Under the pieces are notes generated by a model that was not told the DNA's origin, made no database searches, and saw only the letters and a list, made by a program, of their open reading frames with translations. Below are positions 48,324 through 59,408 of a DNA stretch of 64,000 bases, in pieces (positions within the stretch are counted from its first letter, which is position 1; every line of letters begins with the position of its first letter). The DNA comes from Ceratopteris richardii (lineage: Eukaryota; Streptophyta; Polypodiopsida; Polypodiales; Pteridaceae): contig CM035413.1 of the NCBI GenBank assembly GCA_020310875.1, positions 188,451,355 to 188,515,354 on the forward strand, in the 5' to 3' direction. A program made the position numbers and the translations under genes.

Positions 48324-49015
48324 CCACGGGTTTTCTTAGCTCATTACTCAACTATTGATGGAGAAAAATCAAGATCATTTGGAGGGCATTTTTGAATTCA
48401 AATTTACAACTATCTTTTTGAGCATTATATAAGCAAACACATGGAGCAAACTCATCCCATCCCTCTCTACCCTTTGAGCACTTGTAGGCTCTCATTAGGA
48501 GTTTTTACTCCAAGTCTAAGCTAGCCCCTTGCTTGCTAGAGTTTTCTCATAGAAAGTGATCTTTGATCACCCATATCTCTTTGTGTAGTAGTCCAATTCA
48601 TTTGCAAGATAGCTCATTTTGTTCCTATGATTGTAAGCTTCCTTTTGGATATAATCTTAGTATTAACAGTTCATTATCCTTGTTTATATTGATCTTGAAA
48701 GCTCTTTGTTCTAATCTCTGCATATTCCCAAGTGTATGTGTGTTGGAGGATATACATAGGTGCAAGCTACCTGTTTGGACAATTTTTGGTATGTATTGTG
48801 GAGGGAGATTGATACGTGTAACATTCTTCAAATTGAGTGATCTCTGGCTTATTGGAAAGCTCATAATGTCTATTTGTACTATGCAAAATTTCATAGGTTT
48901 AGTCTTCAGGTCTAGAGAGCAATTCAATGTTTGGTGGACTGTGGTAGTGAACTATTTGGTCCTAAGAAGGGCCTATCACTCTTCTACTGCAACTAGGAGT
49001 GGATATACTCCATCA
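48324..49015 (+). repeat. Copia LTR, 5' truncated
   Basis: The stretch 48324-48690 is directly repeated at 50800-51165 (shared segments such as GAGCATTATATAAGCAAACA and ATATCTCTTTGTGTAGTAGT). The LTR continues to CATCA at 49015, just before a primer site. Its first 100 or so bases, seen at 50698-50800, are missing here and replaced by the microsatellite. A TATATAAGC motif near 48427 is a candidate TATA box. Confidence 0.8.
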
Positions 49016-49016
49016 T

Positions 49017-49026
49017 TGGTATCAGA
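49017..49026 (+). promoter_or_regulatory. Primer-binding site, initiator-Met tRNA type
   Basis: TGGTATCAGA lies one base after the LTR end and matches the start of the usual copia primer site (TGGTATCAGAGC), complementary to the 3' end of initiator tRNA-Met. The next bases (CTT) depart from it. Confidence 0.75.
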
Positions 49027-49260
49027 CTTCATAATTGAGCATTGAAGTCATCACGAAGGGGCCTTGAAGTTGCTTGAGAGCCAAGGATTGAAGTAAAGAC
49101 CAGCAATATTTGAAGAAGGATTTGAAGCAAGGGGGAGCTTCTATCATCATCAAAAGTTCATGACAAGTGGAGACTCTTGTGGGAAGGTAACATATCATTC
49201 TTTCTCACATCTATCAAAATCAAAGGAGGGATTAGGAGCCACTTTATACCCTCATAAATA

Positions 49261-49885
49261 ATGGTAGACTATAATACTCAGATTGAGAAGCTTGAAAAGA
49301 GAAATTACCAACCTTGGAAGTTTAGAATCTCTAACTTCCTCATGGAAAGGGTCTTTGGGGGTTGGTTAGTGGTATTGAGGTGAAGCCATACATAGATCCA
49401 CATATACCTACGAAGAATCAAAGGAGAGCCATTAGAGAGTGGGAAGAAAGGGATAGGAGAGTGATCTTCATTCTATCTCAACACATAAGCAACTCCATGA
49501 TAGGTCATATCCAAGACCTAGATACATCTAAGAAGGTTTGGGAGTGTTTATAAAGGTTATACTCTACCTCTACAAAGGCTAGAAAATTGAGCTCAAGAAT
49601 GAACAAAAAAACCTTAGGAAGTAATCAAAGCAAAGCATGAATGACTTCATAAGAGATCTCAGATGCACTTGGTTCAATAGGATGTGTTGTAGATGATGAT
49701 GACCTAGTTGCCCACACAATTAATGGGCTTAGAGAAGATGATAAATGGAAGGCATTCACAACCTCTGTGTATGTAAGGGATTCATTAACAGATTTTGAGC
49801 AACTTAGTTCTCTTATGGTGACTGAGGAGCTCAACCATGGAAGCAACAAGCCAAAGGGCAGCCAAGACCAACTCTTCTGTGAAGG
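49261..49885 (+). pseudogene. Copia gag, frameshifted
   Basis: ATG at 49261 opens MVDYNTQIEKLEKRNYQPWKFRI, a typical copia gag N-terminus (K-L-x-x-x-N-Y-x-x-W). A frameshift near 49350 leads to the frame VKPYIDPHIP...RAIREWEERDRRVIFILSQHISNSMI...DTSKKVWECL, the UBN2-like gag region. More stops and shifts follow, with LVAHTINGL and SLTDFEQLSSLM visible. At about 49885 the sequence jumps to the end of RT, so the zinc knuckle, protease, integrase and most of RT are deleted. Confidence 0.8.
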
Positions 49886-50690
49886 CAAAGGAAATACTTG
49901 CTAGATGTACTTTATAAGTAAGGTATGAGTGGATATAAGCCACTCACACAACCTGTGGATCCAAACATTAAGTTATGTGCAGGTGAAGTACAACCTCTTG
50001 AAGATATTTCAGCATATAGAAGCACAATTGGAAGCCTTAATTATGCTACCATCATAAGACATGACTTGTCTTATGTTGTAGCAGCTCTTTTTTAATTTCT
50101 AAATTCAGCAACTAATGTTCATATGAATGCAAACAAGAGAGTGCTTATTTACATCAAGCACACTGTCAACCAAGGGTTTTATTACCCTTATGGAGATGGA
50201 TTACAACCTCAAGGCTTTAGTGATTCTGATTGGGTTGGTCCAAAGGAGGATAGAAGGAGCACATCTGGCTATGTCTTCATGCTAGGTCAAAGAGTCATTT
50301 CATGGATGCCGAAGAAGCAACCTACAATTACATTATCATCTATTGAGGCTAAGTATAGCACCTGTTACATGTGAGATCATGTGGCTCAAGAAGCTCTTCA
50401 AAGACTTCAATGTGGAGGTCAAAGAGTTCACTCTATTTGGAGATAACATGTCAAGAATTCATCTAGCAAGCAACCCTATGTTCCATGCAAGAAACAAGCA
50501 CATAGAGATCCATTATCACTTCATCAAAGATAAGGTACTAGAAAAATAAATGGACATCAAGTACATCAACACCAAGGATCAACTAGCAAATATCATGACC
50601 AAGTTTATGGATGCAAGCAACTTGGAGAAGTTCAAGATCAACCTCAACTTGAAGGAGATCAATGGAGACTAACACTTGAGCTTGACGGGG
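49886..50690 (+). pseudogene. Copia RT end and RNase H
   Basis: After the deletion the frame reads RKYLLDVLYK, stop, then PLTQPVDPN, LEDISAYRSTIGSLNYATI and a TAA. From 50123 an open stretch has VLIYIKHTVNQGFYYP, FSDSDWVGPKEDRRSTSGYVFMLG and QPTITLSSIEA, the copia RNase H pattern. A shift at about 50355 is followed by TCEIMWLKKLFKDF, FGDNMSRIHLASNPMFHARNKHIEIHYH. Inactive. Confidence 0.85.
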
Positions 50691-51165
50691 AGGGAAGTGT
50701 TAGAATCTTAGCAATCTCAAGAATGTGCGCAATCATGCTAAATTGAAGTGCCACATCACCTACACTTTTTGGTAGGATATACAATCACTTTTCCATGAGT
50801 CTTCTCAGCTCATTACTCAACTAATTGGTGGAGAAAATTCAGGATCATTTTGAGGGCATTTTTTAATTCAAATTTACAACTACCTTTTTGAGCATTATAT
50901 AAGCAAACACATGGAGCAAAGTCATGCAATCCTCCTCTACCATTTGAGCACTTGTAGGATTTCATAAGGAGTGTTTACTCTAGATCTAAGCTAGCCCCTA
51001 GCTAAGCAAGCCCCTTGCTTGTTGGAGTTCTCTCATAGGAAGTGATCTTTGATCACCCATATCTCTTTGTGTAGTAGTCCGATTCATCTACAAGATAGGT
51101 CATTTTGTTCCTATGATTGTAAGCCTCCGTTTGGATATAATCTTAGTATTAATTGTTCATGTTGT
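50684..51165 (+). repeat. Copia polypurine tract and LTR, 3' truncated
   Basis: GACGGGGAGGGAAG (50684-50697) precedes an LTR starting TGTTAGAATCTTAGC at 50698. It matches 48324-48690 from about 50800 to 51165 and then stops. The remaining 325 or so bases of the 5' copy are absent. The sequence passes directly into protease/integrase coding DNA of the same type of element. Confidence 0.8.
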
Positions 51166-52803
51166 AGGCAACATTTCTCTTCTATCTGATTTGAAAAGTC
51201 CAAAGCATAGACATGAAGTCCAAACAAGGGATGACACAAATCATAATGTGGAGAAGATTGGTAATGTCAAAGCTTCCAATGGCAGGACAAACATTCTGAG
51301 TAAGGTTCTCTATGTACCCACTATCACTAAAAACATAATAAGTGTAAGCCAAATAGTTGAAAACATCTTGCAAGTTAGCTTCACCCAACATGGAGCTTTT
51401 GTGGAAGATCCATGTCAAGTCTTCAAGAAGATAGCCAGAGGTGAGAAGCATGGTAGGCTCTTTACTTTTGAAGTAGGAGAAACCAAGAACATAACCCTAT
51501 TCACTTTTGGATCTCAAACCCTCAGTGAGCTTGAAGTGTGGCATAAGAGACTTGCTCATGTGAATGAAAGAACCTTGAAGGATATATGTAGGGATCAAAG
51601 TGTTCTAGGGCTACTAAACATATCAAAGCACCACATGATTAACAGATGTGATGCATGTCAGATTGGGAAGGCACGAAAAGAACCATTCAACCACAAAGGC
51701 TACATCCACAACAACTTATTGGACTTAGTACATATAGATGTATGAAAACCAAGTCAAGAACTTTCATTGGCAGGATCAAGGTATTATGTCTCATTTATTG
51801 ATGACCATAGTAGATTGACTATTTTATACTTTACCAAGAGTAAGAATGAAGTGTTTGATTGTTACAAAAAGTATCTAGCACATGTGCAAAATCATACAGG
51901 TAGATCATTCAAGAATCTCAGATCTAATGGAGGGGGAGAATACTTCTCCAAAGAGTTTGATGAGTTCTTCTAGAATAAAGGTATCAAAAGGGAAGTGACT
52001 ACCAGGTACTCTCCTCAACTAAATGGAATTGCAAAGAGAAGAAACAAGACATTGGTTGGATCAACTAGATCAATGATTGAAGAGACGAGGTTACCACATT
52101 ATCTATGGGTAGAGGCTATTTCAAATGTTGTGTACCTTGTCAAATAGACCACCATCCAAATCACTTCAAGGTATGACTCCTTATGAAGCATGGCATGGAA
52201 GAAAACCTAGTCTTGGACATTGCAAGTTGTTTGGTTGTTTAGCTTATGTTCATGTACCATCACAAATAAGAGGTAAGCTAGATGAAACGGCAACAAAGGT
52301 AGTGTTTATTGGGTATGAATTAAATCAAATGGGTTATAGGTTCTTAATCCTTCAACCAAGAAATTCACTACAAGTAGAGATGTTGTGTTTGAAGAACACA
52401 AGTCTTGGTATGATGAAGACAAACAAAAGGTAACTCTACCATATGATCTTGATTCTGATTCTCATCAATTAGGAAGCAAGCATGATACATAAGTCTAGGA
52501 TCCAAGAAGTGATATAGAGGATGACCAAGATGAAAGGGAAAAGGATTACAAACTATGGAAGCCAAGAGCCAAAGCAAAGATGTAGGAGTGTGGACAATGC
52601 TCTAAGCAAGTTCCAAGAAGATCAACAAGAGAGAGGAAACAACGAGAAAGGTATGGATATGATTCGACATTTGTTAGAAAGCTTTCAATTTACTTGGCAG
52701 AAGACTCAATTTCAGAAGAACCCTCAACCTATGAGGAGGCAAAGGGAAACCCTAATAAAGAAAAGGCCATGAAAGAAGAAATAGGTGCATTGAAGGATAT
52801 GGA
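51166..52803 (+). pseudogene. Copia protease end, integrase and RT start, broken
   Basis: The frame shows KVLYVPTITKNIISVSQIVE (protease end), ELEVWHKRLAHVN, CDACQIGKARKEPF (zinc module), then LVHIDV and a TGA. After that come SFIDDHSR, NLRSNGGGEYFS (the catalytic Asp has become Asn), SPQLNGIAKRRNKT (the catalytic Glu appears as Lys) and further stops. The last part (MKEEIGALKDMDVDI) is the start of RT. Two catalytic changes make the integrase dead even apart from stops. Confidence 0.85.
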
Positions 52804-53033
52804 TGTTGATATATTTAGGTAGTGATGTGTATGAACACACTAGGACCGCCGGGGCACTTTTTTCCCTCTTTAGGATGTTTTTTTCCCCCGGCTTGTATAT
52901 ACGCCTATTGCCCTGATGGGCTACTTATCTTTGTACATTCTCTAGTAATACATTCAGTATTGTGTGTTGTGCTCCAAGCTTCTTCTTCTTCCTTGTGCTG
53001 TTCACGTGCTTCCGCAGATGTCTAACTCCAACA
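52804..53033 (+). repeat. Copia 5' LTR, 230 bases
   Basis: It starts TGTTGATATATTTAGG and ends CTAACTCCAACA. The inverted copy at 61787-62016 has the same length and is nearly identical. It contains a TATATACG motif (about 52897-52905). It is followed at 53036 by a primer site. It lies in RT coding sequence of the copia element to its left. Confidence 0.92.
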
Positions 53034-53035
53034 AT

Positions 53036-53047
53036 TGGTATCAGAGC
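53036..53047 (+). promoter_or_regulatory. Primer-binding site, initiator-Met tRNA
   Basis: TGGTATCAGAGC, three bases after the LTR end, is the exact standard copia primer site complementary to initiator tRNA-Met. The following 340 bases (53048-53388) are a leader without evident coding signal. Confidence 0.92.
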
Positions 53048-53388
53048 AAGTCATCGCTTCATCTAGGGCACCGTCGACACTCCTCCGTTTGCAGTCTCAA
53101 ATTTGCACAAAATTTGGTGAGCATACTCAGGGTGTTTCAAAGATCAAAATAGCTTCGATCTGTGGTGCCGAAATCACGATCTTAGCTCGTTTCGGCCTCC
53201 GAACGCACTATCGCAGTGCTTGTGCAGGCTATTTCGTCTTTTTGTGCCAAAGGTATATACCAGTTTCTATTCGCCAGTATAAGCATCTTGAAGTCTGCTA
53301 TAGGTCTAGCAGAATTCATCTGGGCAGTTCTGTTCAACTTTTTGAGATACAATCAATTTTCTGCATCAAGGTATTTTAGTCACCGGCC

Positions 53389-54430
53389 ATGGCTGAAAGC
53401 AGTGATATATTCCGTATGTTGGTTGTTGAGGATAAGTTGGATGGTACCAACTACCCATTATGGGATTATATGATGCGACATGTATTGGTTGCAAAAGGAT
53501 TGTGGAACATTGTGCAGGGTGTTGAAAGACATCCTGTTACACCCATAATGACAGGCACTACAAATACATGTGCTGGAGCTGATGAAGATCTTGTCGAAGA
53601 TGATATTGTGTAGATTCTTGTTTGTGCTGCTATTTTTGTTGCACCTACTATAGAGCAGATTCGTTGGGACGGCAGAGATGCCCACGCACATGCATTGATA
53701 GCTTTTTCTGTCAAACGTGCCATTATTCCTCATATTCACTCTTGCAGAACAGCTAGATGCTTGGGATACACTTACCACATTGTACCAAGCTAGGAATGAG
53801 GCTCGTGTTGCTTACCTCCGAAAACAGTTGGAGAGTGAGCACATGAATGAAGGTGATTCTATGGACAGTTTCCTAACAAAGATCAAAGACTTGAAGGAAC
53901 AGTTGATTTCTGCTGATGAGGTTATACCAGATAGCTCACTTGTGCAGACCGTTCTGAATGGTCTTCTTGATTCATATCAGAGTTTTGCTTCTACTCTTCG
54001 GTTGATGATGAAAGGCAATCCAAATGCCTTGTCATTTGAGGATTTAGTCTCTGTTCTTTTGCAGGAAGATCAGTCTAGGCAGAATAGGTCCATTATGCGT
54101 GTTGCAGATCAAGCTTTCCTGGCTAGTCAGAAGGGCAAAGGAAAATGGAGTTCTTCTACTAGTAAGCAGAAATCTGCAAATGCTGCACATTCAAAGAACC
54201 AAGACAAAGATGAGAAAAAATCAGAAAAGCAGAGATTTTTTTGTAAGTACTGTAAAGGGAATGATCATTTCATAAAGAACTGTCCAAAACTGGCTGCAAA
54301 AGAGGCAAAGGAAAAAGAGGCTGGAATGGTTGTTGTAGAAGCCTCTACATCAAAAACAGAGTCTGCTAATCTTTGGTGTAGAGGCTCCTCTTTGCCTCTT
54401 TTGCAGCCAACAACTCCTCTTATCCTGTTA
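53389..54430 (+). pseudogene. gag: Copia gag
   Basis: ATG at 53389 opens MAESSDIFRMLVVEDKLDGTNYPLWDYMMRHVL, a typical gag N-terminus. A TAG at 53611 and a frameshift near 53740 break it. The frame 53717-54454 then has AWDTLTTLYQ-like WDTLTTLYQARNEARVAYLRKQLE (UBN2 gag domain) and the zinc knuckle CKYCKGNDHFIKNC (C-x2-C-x4-H-x4-C, about 54242-54283). Downstream the frame ends in an inverted copy of its own sequence. Confidence 0.88.
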
Positions 54431-54792
54431 TGGGAGTTGGTAAGATCATTTTGACCACTGCTGATGGTAGTTCTTTCACTTTGTCAGATGCTTTATTTGT
54501 GCCAGGGATCAAGAAGAATCTGTTATCAGTTTCTGCATTAGCCAAGATTGGCTTGGTTGTGAAATTTGTTGATGACAGATGTACAGTTCATGATCTGTCA
54601 AATGGCGATGCTATTATTGCTTCTAGCATTTTATGTCATGGGCTGTATAAGCTCATAGACTATGAAAGATCTGAAAATGATTTGGCATGTGAAGTAAATG
54701 ATTCTCAGGCTATCTCAGATGCAAAGCTTTGGCATGCACGCTTTGGTCATCTGAATTTTGCTAGTTTGTTATGCATGCAGAAATCTGAAATG
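54430..54792 (+). pseudogene. Copia protease end and GAG-pre-integrase, truncated
   Basis: The frame shows SFTLSDALFVPGIKKNLLSVSALAK, the part of copia protease after the active site, then LWHARFGHLNFASL of GAG-pre-integrase. The DSG active-site part is absent and appears to have been lost with the inverted repeat at 54290-54412. The frame is cut at about 54793, where gypsy RT begins. Confidence 0.85.
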
Positions 54793-54795
54793 GTA

Positions 54796-55346
54796 ATGAT
54801 GTTTATTCGGAAAAAATTAAGGAGGAGATAGATAAATTATTGGATGCGGGCTTCATTTATGAAATTGAACACACGGAATGGGTGTCACCGTTAGTGGTAG
54901 TACCAAAAAAGAATGGCAAATCAAGGGTATGCATTAACCTTAAAAAGGTAAACGCGGCCACCATACGGGATAGTTACCCATTATCCATCACAGATCATCT
55001 GTTGGAAAGGGTTGCAGGTAAGGAAGTCTATAGCTTTCTTGACCGTTTCTCAGGATATAATCAGGTAGCCATTACCCCTAAAAACCAACATATGACAACC
55101 TTTGCAACCGAATGGGGAGTCTATGCATTTAGGGTTATGTCTTTTGGTCTAACTAATGCCCCAACCACTTTCCAAAGATTGATGTGCCACGTGTTCAAGG
55201 AATTCTTGAGAAAAAGTATGGACATATACGTGGATGATTTATGTACCTATTCAACTATGAGATCAGAACACATCCCAGAACTAAGAAAAATATTTGCCAA
55301 ATGTCGTTAGTATAGAGTATGCCTTAATCCAAAAAAATGTGTCTTC
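54796..55346 (+). pseudogene. Gypsy reverse transcriptase
   Basis: The open frame 54840-55310 has DAGFIYEIEHTEWVSPLVVVPKKNGKSRVCIN, FLDRFSGYNQ, FGLTNAPTTFQRLM and the catalytic YVDDL. The TAG at 55308 falls just before YRVCLNPKKCVFM. RT Gly of FLDGFSG is Arg. The N-terminal fingers are missing at the copia junction. Confidence 0.88.
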
Positions 55347-56096
55347 ATGGTTCGACAAGGAAAGATCTTAGGGCACATTGTCTCTAAGAATGGAATTTCC
55401 ACTGATGAAGACAAAATCAAAGTAATTTTGGATTTGCCAAGACCAAAGACTGCTAAAGAAGTACAAGCATTTATGGGACATTGTGGATATTATCGTAGAT
55501 TCATTCACATGTATGCCATAATTGTGAGGCCTCTTTATGGATTTCTGACTCAATTTACTTGGACAGAAGATTGTGAACAAGTGTTCAACGAATTAAAGAG
55601 TTGCTTGAGCTCAGCTCCAATTTTAAAAGTACCAGATTGGAATAAACCATTTCATATTCATGTGGATGCCTCCAAGTTTTCCATTGGTTGCATCTTAGCA
55701 CAACCAACAGATATCGAAAAGTTAGACCACCCTATAGCCTATGCTAGTAGACAATTAAACCAAGCAGAGCATAATTATACCACTATGGAACGAGAAGGCT
55801 TAGGAATTTGGTATACGTAGTGAAGAAATTTGGACACTTCTTATTGGCAAAAGAATTCAAAATTTTTCATTGATCATCAGGCTCTATTGTATCTAGTCAA
55901 TAAGCCATGTAATACTAGACGACTAGTACGATGGTTTCTATTGTTAATGGAATTTGATTTTGAAGTAGTAGTAAAAAAAGGAAACACACACATCCACGCT
56001 GATCACCTATCTAGGATGACACATGGAGAACCTCCCACAGGAGTGCCAGATGATTTTCCGGATAGTTATCTTTTCAACTTGGAAGTATGTCCATGA
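55347..56096 (+). pseudogene. Gypsy RNase H
   Basis: Two frames (55347-55820 and 55830-56096) cover ILGHIVSKNG, FMGHCGYYRRF, the RNase H Asp in HVDASK, Glu in MEREGL and, after a frameshift near 55820, IDHQALLYLVNKPCNTRRLVRWFLLLMEFDF. A stop ends it at 56094. All three catalytic positions can still be read, in two frames. Confidence 0.88.
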
Positions 56097-57470
56097 TGGG
56101 CTGAAAAATTGATTTCCATACTCACACATGGACCTCAACATAAGATCAATTTAGACAAGATCCAGGAGTTATGGAAAACTAAAAATCTCCATGTCATAGC
56201 TAGAAGATTATACCACCAAGAGTCAAGTGGATTACTTATGAGATGTATAGAGGAAGACGAGCAAGAAATGTGGCTTCAAAAAGCACACATGAATCAATGG
56301 AAACCCCATCAAAGTATTAATGGAACTTGGCAAGAGCTTAAGAGATTGGGCATATATTGGCCAACCATACACATAATTATGTCTCTACATGCCCCATTTG
56401 TCAAGAAAGAGCACCTGAAGAGAACTCTACTCTATGTTACTACAGTAGCACTTAGATGGAGTATGCCCCTAGTGAAATTCTTGAAAACACAAGGGTACCC
56501 AGAAGGAGCTAGTTTGGCAAGAAAACATGCCCTAGAAGAACAAAGCAAAGACTATGTACTCGTAGGTAAACACCTTTTCAAGAGAGGAAGGGATAACCAA
56601 TTAAGAATGTGCATCCATGAAGACGAGTATATTCCAATCTTGGAAACGACACATACAAGAGCTGCAAGAGGACATTTTTCTGCAGATAAAACTGCAAAAA
56701 TGATTCTCTTTGCTGGATTGTGGTGGCGACCTCTATATCAAGATGAAGACATATATGTCCAAAGATGTGATACTTGTCAACAAACAAAGTATCCTATTAG
56801 AAGAGATGAAATTCCATTAAGACCTATGATAAGTGCTAAAACATTTACCAAATGGGGAATAGATTTACCCATGCAGAATACATAATTGTAGCAACGGACT
56901 ACTTGACCAAATGGGTAGAAGCCAAGGCAACTAAGAAGAACGATGCAAGGACCATGACTAAGTTTCTCTTTGAGAACATATTCACTAGATTTGGATTGCC
57001 AATAGAAATTGTGAGTGATAGAGGCACACACTTTGCCAATGAAGTGATAGAAGCCTTAATGAATGAATTCCTAGTGATTCACAAGAAATCAACTCCTTAT
57101 CACCCACAAGCCAATGGACAGGCTAAAAGTTCAAACAAGATCTTGTGTATAGTTCTCACCGAGATTGTTAACAATGGAAGATCTTATTGGGACAAGAAGT
57201 TACATCACGCTTTATGGGCATTCTAAGCAGCATATAAAACAGCTATAGGAGCTACTCCTTTTAATCTAGTGTACAACCAAAATGAAATTTTTCCAATTGA
57301 TTTCCTAGTTCCTACTCTTAGAGTAGCATCGACCTATGAATGGATTGGACATGAGTTATCTAGTCAATTGGACCAAATCAAGAAGCTACATGAAACTAGA
57401 TACAAGTAGTGGCAGGCATTTATGCTGCAAAAAGGTGACAAAAGGCATACTTTGATGCTCATATTAAGGA
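56097..57470 (+). pseudogene. Gypsy integrase with two HHCC domains
   Basis: The first zinc module starts KAHMNQWKPHQ (H-x6-H) and its CPIC pair is read in another frame at about 56387-56400, showing a frameshift. The second module is THTRAARGHF...YVQRCDTC (H-x6-H-x30-C-x2-C). The core has lost about six residues at KWGIDL (56868), keeps the VSDRGTHF Asp, and has Lys instead of Glu in GQAKSS. A TAA lies at 57225. A TAG at about 57408 precedes the C-terminal module. Confidence 0.85.
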
Positions 57471-57477
57471 TAAAAAT

Positions 57478-57786
57478 TTGAAGGAAGGAGATTTAGTCTC
57501 GGTATATACTTTAAAGCAATGTGCAAAGAAGCTGCAAAGAAGAGGATATGGCCCCTTGGTGATCAATCGCATATCAACTAGTGGAGCCATCAATTTAACA
57601 ACCCTAGATGGAGAAGTACTACCAAACTATATAAATGGTTGTCAAGTGAAGAAGTATTTAGAGCCATTAACAGAGGAGATGTTGTCAAGACTTCTACCAG
57701 CAAGAAATAGACGAGAAGAAGATGAAAAAATACGCGAGGAAGCACGATAGGAGGCCCTAGAACGAATAAGGAAATAGAAGGAATGG
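57478..57786 (+). pseudogene. Integrase C-terminal module and basic linker
   Basis: The open frame reads KEGDLVSVYTLKQCAKKLQRRGYGPLVINRISTSGAINLTTLDGE...CQVKKYLEPLTEEML, matching the C-terminal module of the other copies. The Arg/Glu-rich linker after it has two TAG stops (57748, 57775). Confidence 0.82.
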
Positions 57787-58257
57787 ATGAGAGAGAGGAA
57801 AGAAAGATATCAGCTAGGAGAGGAGCCCATCCCAATGACCAATTTTAGAGTCTTAGAAAACCTAGGATATCAAGTGAGGCAACCATATTTGAACCTAGGA
57901 GTGGGAACAGAGGAGTACCACTTGGTGGATGCCCTCATTGACACAGGAGTAGCTATCAGCTGCATCAGATCCTCTTTGACTCATCAGGTCAAAGCCCAAT
58001 TACATTCAACCAAAGCACACCTGATTGGAATAGGAGGTAAGGTTGTTGAATGCATAGGAGAGATTACCTTATCATTGCACCTAGGAAATAACAAGATGCA
58101 ACAAAAAATATTAGGGTGCCATGATCAAGATTTATTAGAAGAACTTGTGTTAAGCCAAGATTGGATATATGGATATGAGGTAACTATCCAACTAGCCTTG
58201 GGCTACATATCAGCCAAGGTAGGGCATCGCGAAGTATTCAGTTTGTTAGAAGAATGA
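57787..58257 (+). pseudogene. Second retropepsin-like domain (PR2), diverged
   Basis: The 156-codon open frame has VDALIDTGVAISCIRSSL, with D-T-G (the usual cellular and retroviral form of the triad) where the other copies have D-S-G, then KAHLIGIGGKVVECIG and EELVLSQDWIYGYEV. Its presence in this more distant element shows that the post-integrase protease is an ancestral part of the group. Confidence 0.78.
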
Positions 58258-59128
58258 CCTGTCAAAGCCACTTGTCTAGCTCTGAGAGATCAATTAATCA
58301 TGCATGACGATGATTGTACATCTACCTCTACTATGGAACCCCTACCTCCAAGCACTTCACCTGTGCTTACACCAATTCTTAATCTCACACACCCTCATCA
58401 TCCGTTGGACCTTTCTACTAACATCATTTCCATGGAGAGCCCTAGTGAGGAAGTGAGCACAAGAGCTACTAGTCAGATTAATCAAAGCTACTAGTCAGAG
58501 TAATCAGCCCAAACCTATCCACATTAGAATATATCCCATTCAACAAAATAGACAAACACGGATTCAGAAAGATCAAGTAGCAGCATATCACAAAAAACAA
58601 AGCCATCACCTACAAAGGAACCAACAACAGGTCAAGAATTCAAGCCAAGTTGGATCGTGAGGTCTACAAAAGATTGTCCAATTATGGATCCCAAAGAAAT
58701 TGATTACTGCTCAACCCTTTAGAACGCAAATATGGATTCCCAAATCAACTGTGCCAATGAAGAAAAATAAACTAAAAACACCGGTATGAAAGAAGGATCC
58801 ATCCAAAATAAAGTCAAAGGAGCAAGAAAGATGCGACGACTTGAAATTGCAGAAACAAAAGTACCCAACGAAAGTAACTCAAAGATATGAATGGCTAGCA
58901 AAGAAGAATCACAAAACAATAGCTACACAAAGCACAACAGGAGACAAAGATGCAGTCAAGAACAACAAAATAAAATTGAGTTGGATACCCAAATCGCGAT
59001 CGTCATCTACAAACCTGCCAACAACTTCTTCTTGCACACATCTTGAGTTCCATACACCTCGAACGTGCATAATAGGGCCACATTACAAGGCCATGCATTT
59101 GGCACATAATTCTTCATCTACTTATTAG
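58258..59128 (+). pseudogene. Pol tail with W-x-P-K motifs
   Basis: A Thr/Ser/Pro-rich stretch (58300-58494) is followed in several frames by QLWIPKK (about 58683), QIWIPKS (about 58730), YEWLAKK (about 58887) and LSWIPKS (about 58978). The conserved non-coding motif ATAGGGCCACATTACAAGGC lies at about 59071-59090, matching 23371 and 24245. Confidence 0.65.
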
Positions 59129-59408
59129 TGATGCACATTTCCCTCCAAGGGAATAGGAGAGAACTTGTACAATAACCTTAAGGAAAATAATTAAGCTTCG
59201 GCTACTCACTAACATTTTGTTTTCTTTTAGTAAAAAAATAAGAGGAAAAAAATATATAAATGGAAAAAAAATCCCAGGTACTACCTTTCTCACACCCACA
59301 GGGGAAGGACAACACAAGTCACTCGTAGAACTATTCGATTCATGGAGATTAGTTGGAAATAAGTCATGCAACCACTTTTACACTAATTGTGGTGTGCTTT
59401 AAGTGTAG
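59129..59408 (+). other. Spacer before the extra ORF
   Basis: AT-rich sequence with purine runs (59229-59270, AAAAAATAAGAGGAAAAAAA type). No coding signal is visible apart from short chance frames. It separates the pol tail from the ATG at 59409. Confidence 0.55.

Larger units (their letters stand above)
48324..52803 (+). mobile_element. Rearranged Ty1/copia copies joined at a shared LTR
   Basis: The order is LTR, PBS, gag, [deletion], RT end, RNase H, PPT, LTR, [deletion], protease end, integrase, start of RT. The pol middle missing from the first unit is what the second unit carries. This suggests two family members that recombined through an LTR, each then losing a different part. The second unit is cut at 52804 by another copia LTR. 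Confidence 0.75.

Noticed and set aside
52822-53388. Open frames starting in the copia LTR and leader (52822, 52964, 53035, 53216)
   Set aside because: They overlap the LTR, primer site and leader, and lie upstream of the clear gag start at 53389.
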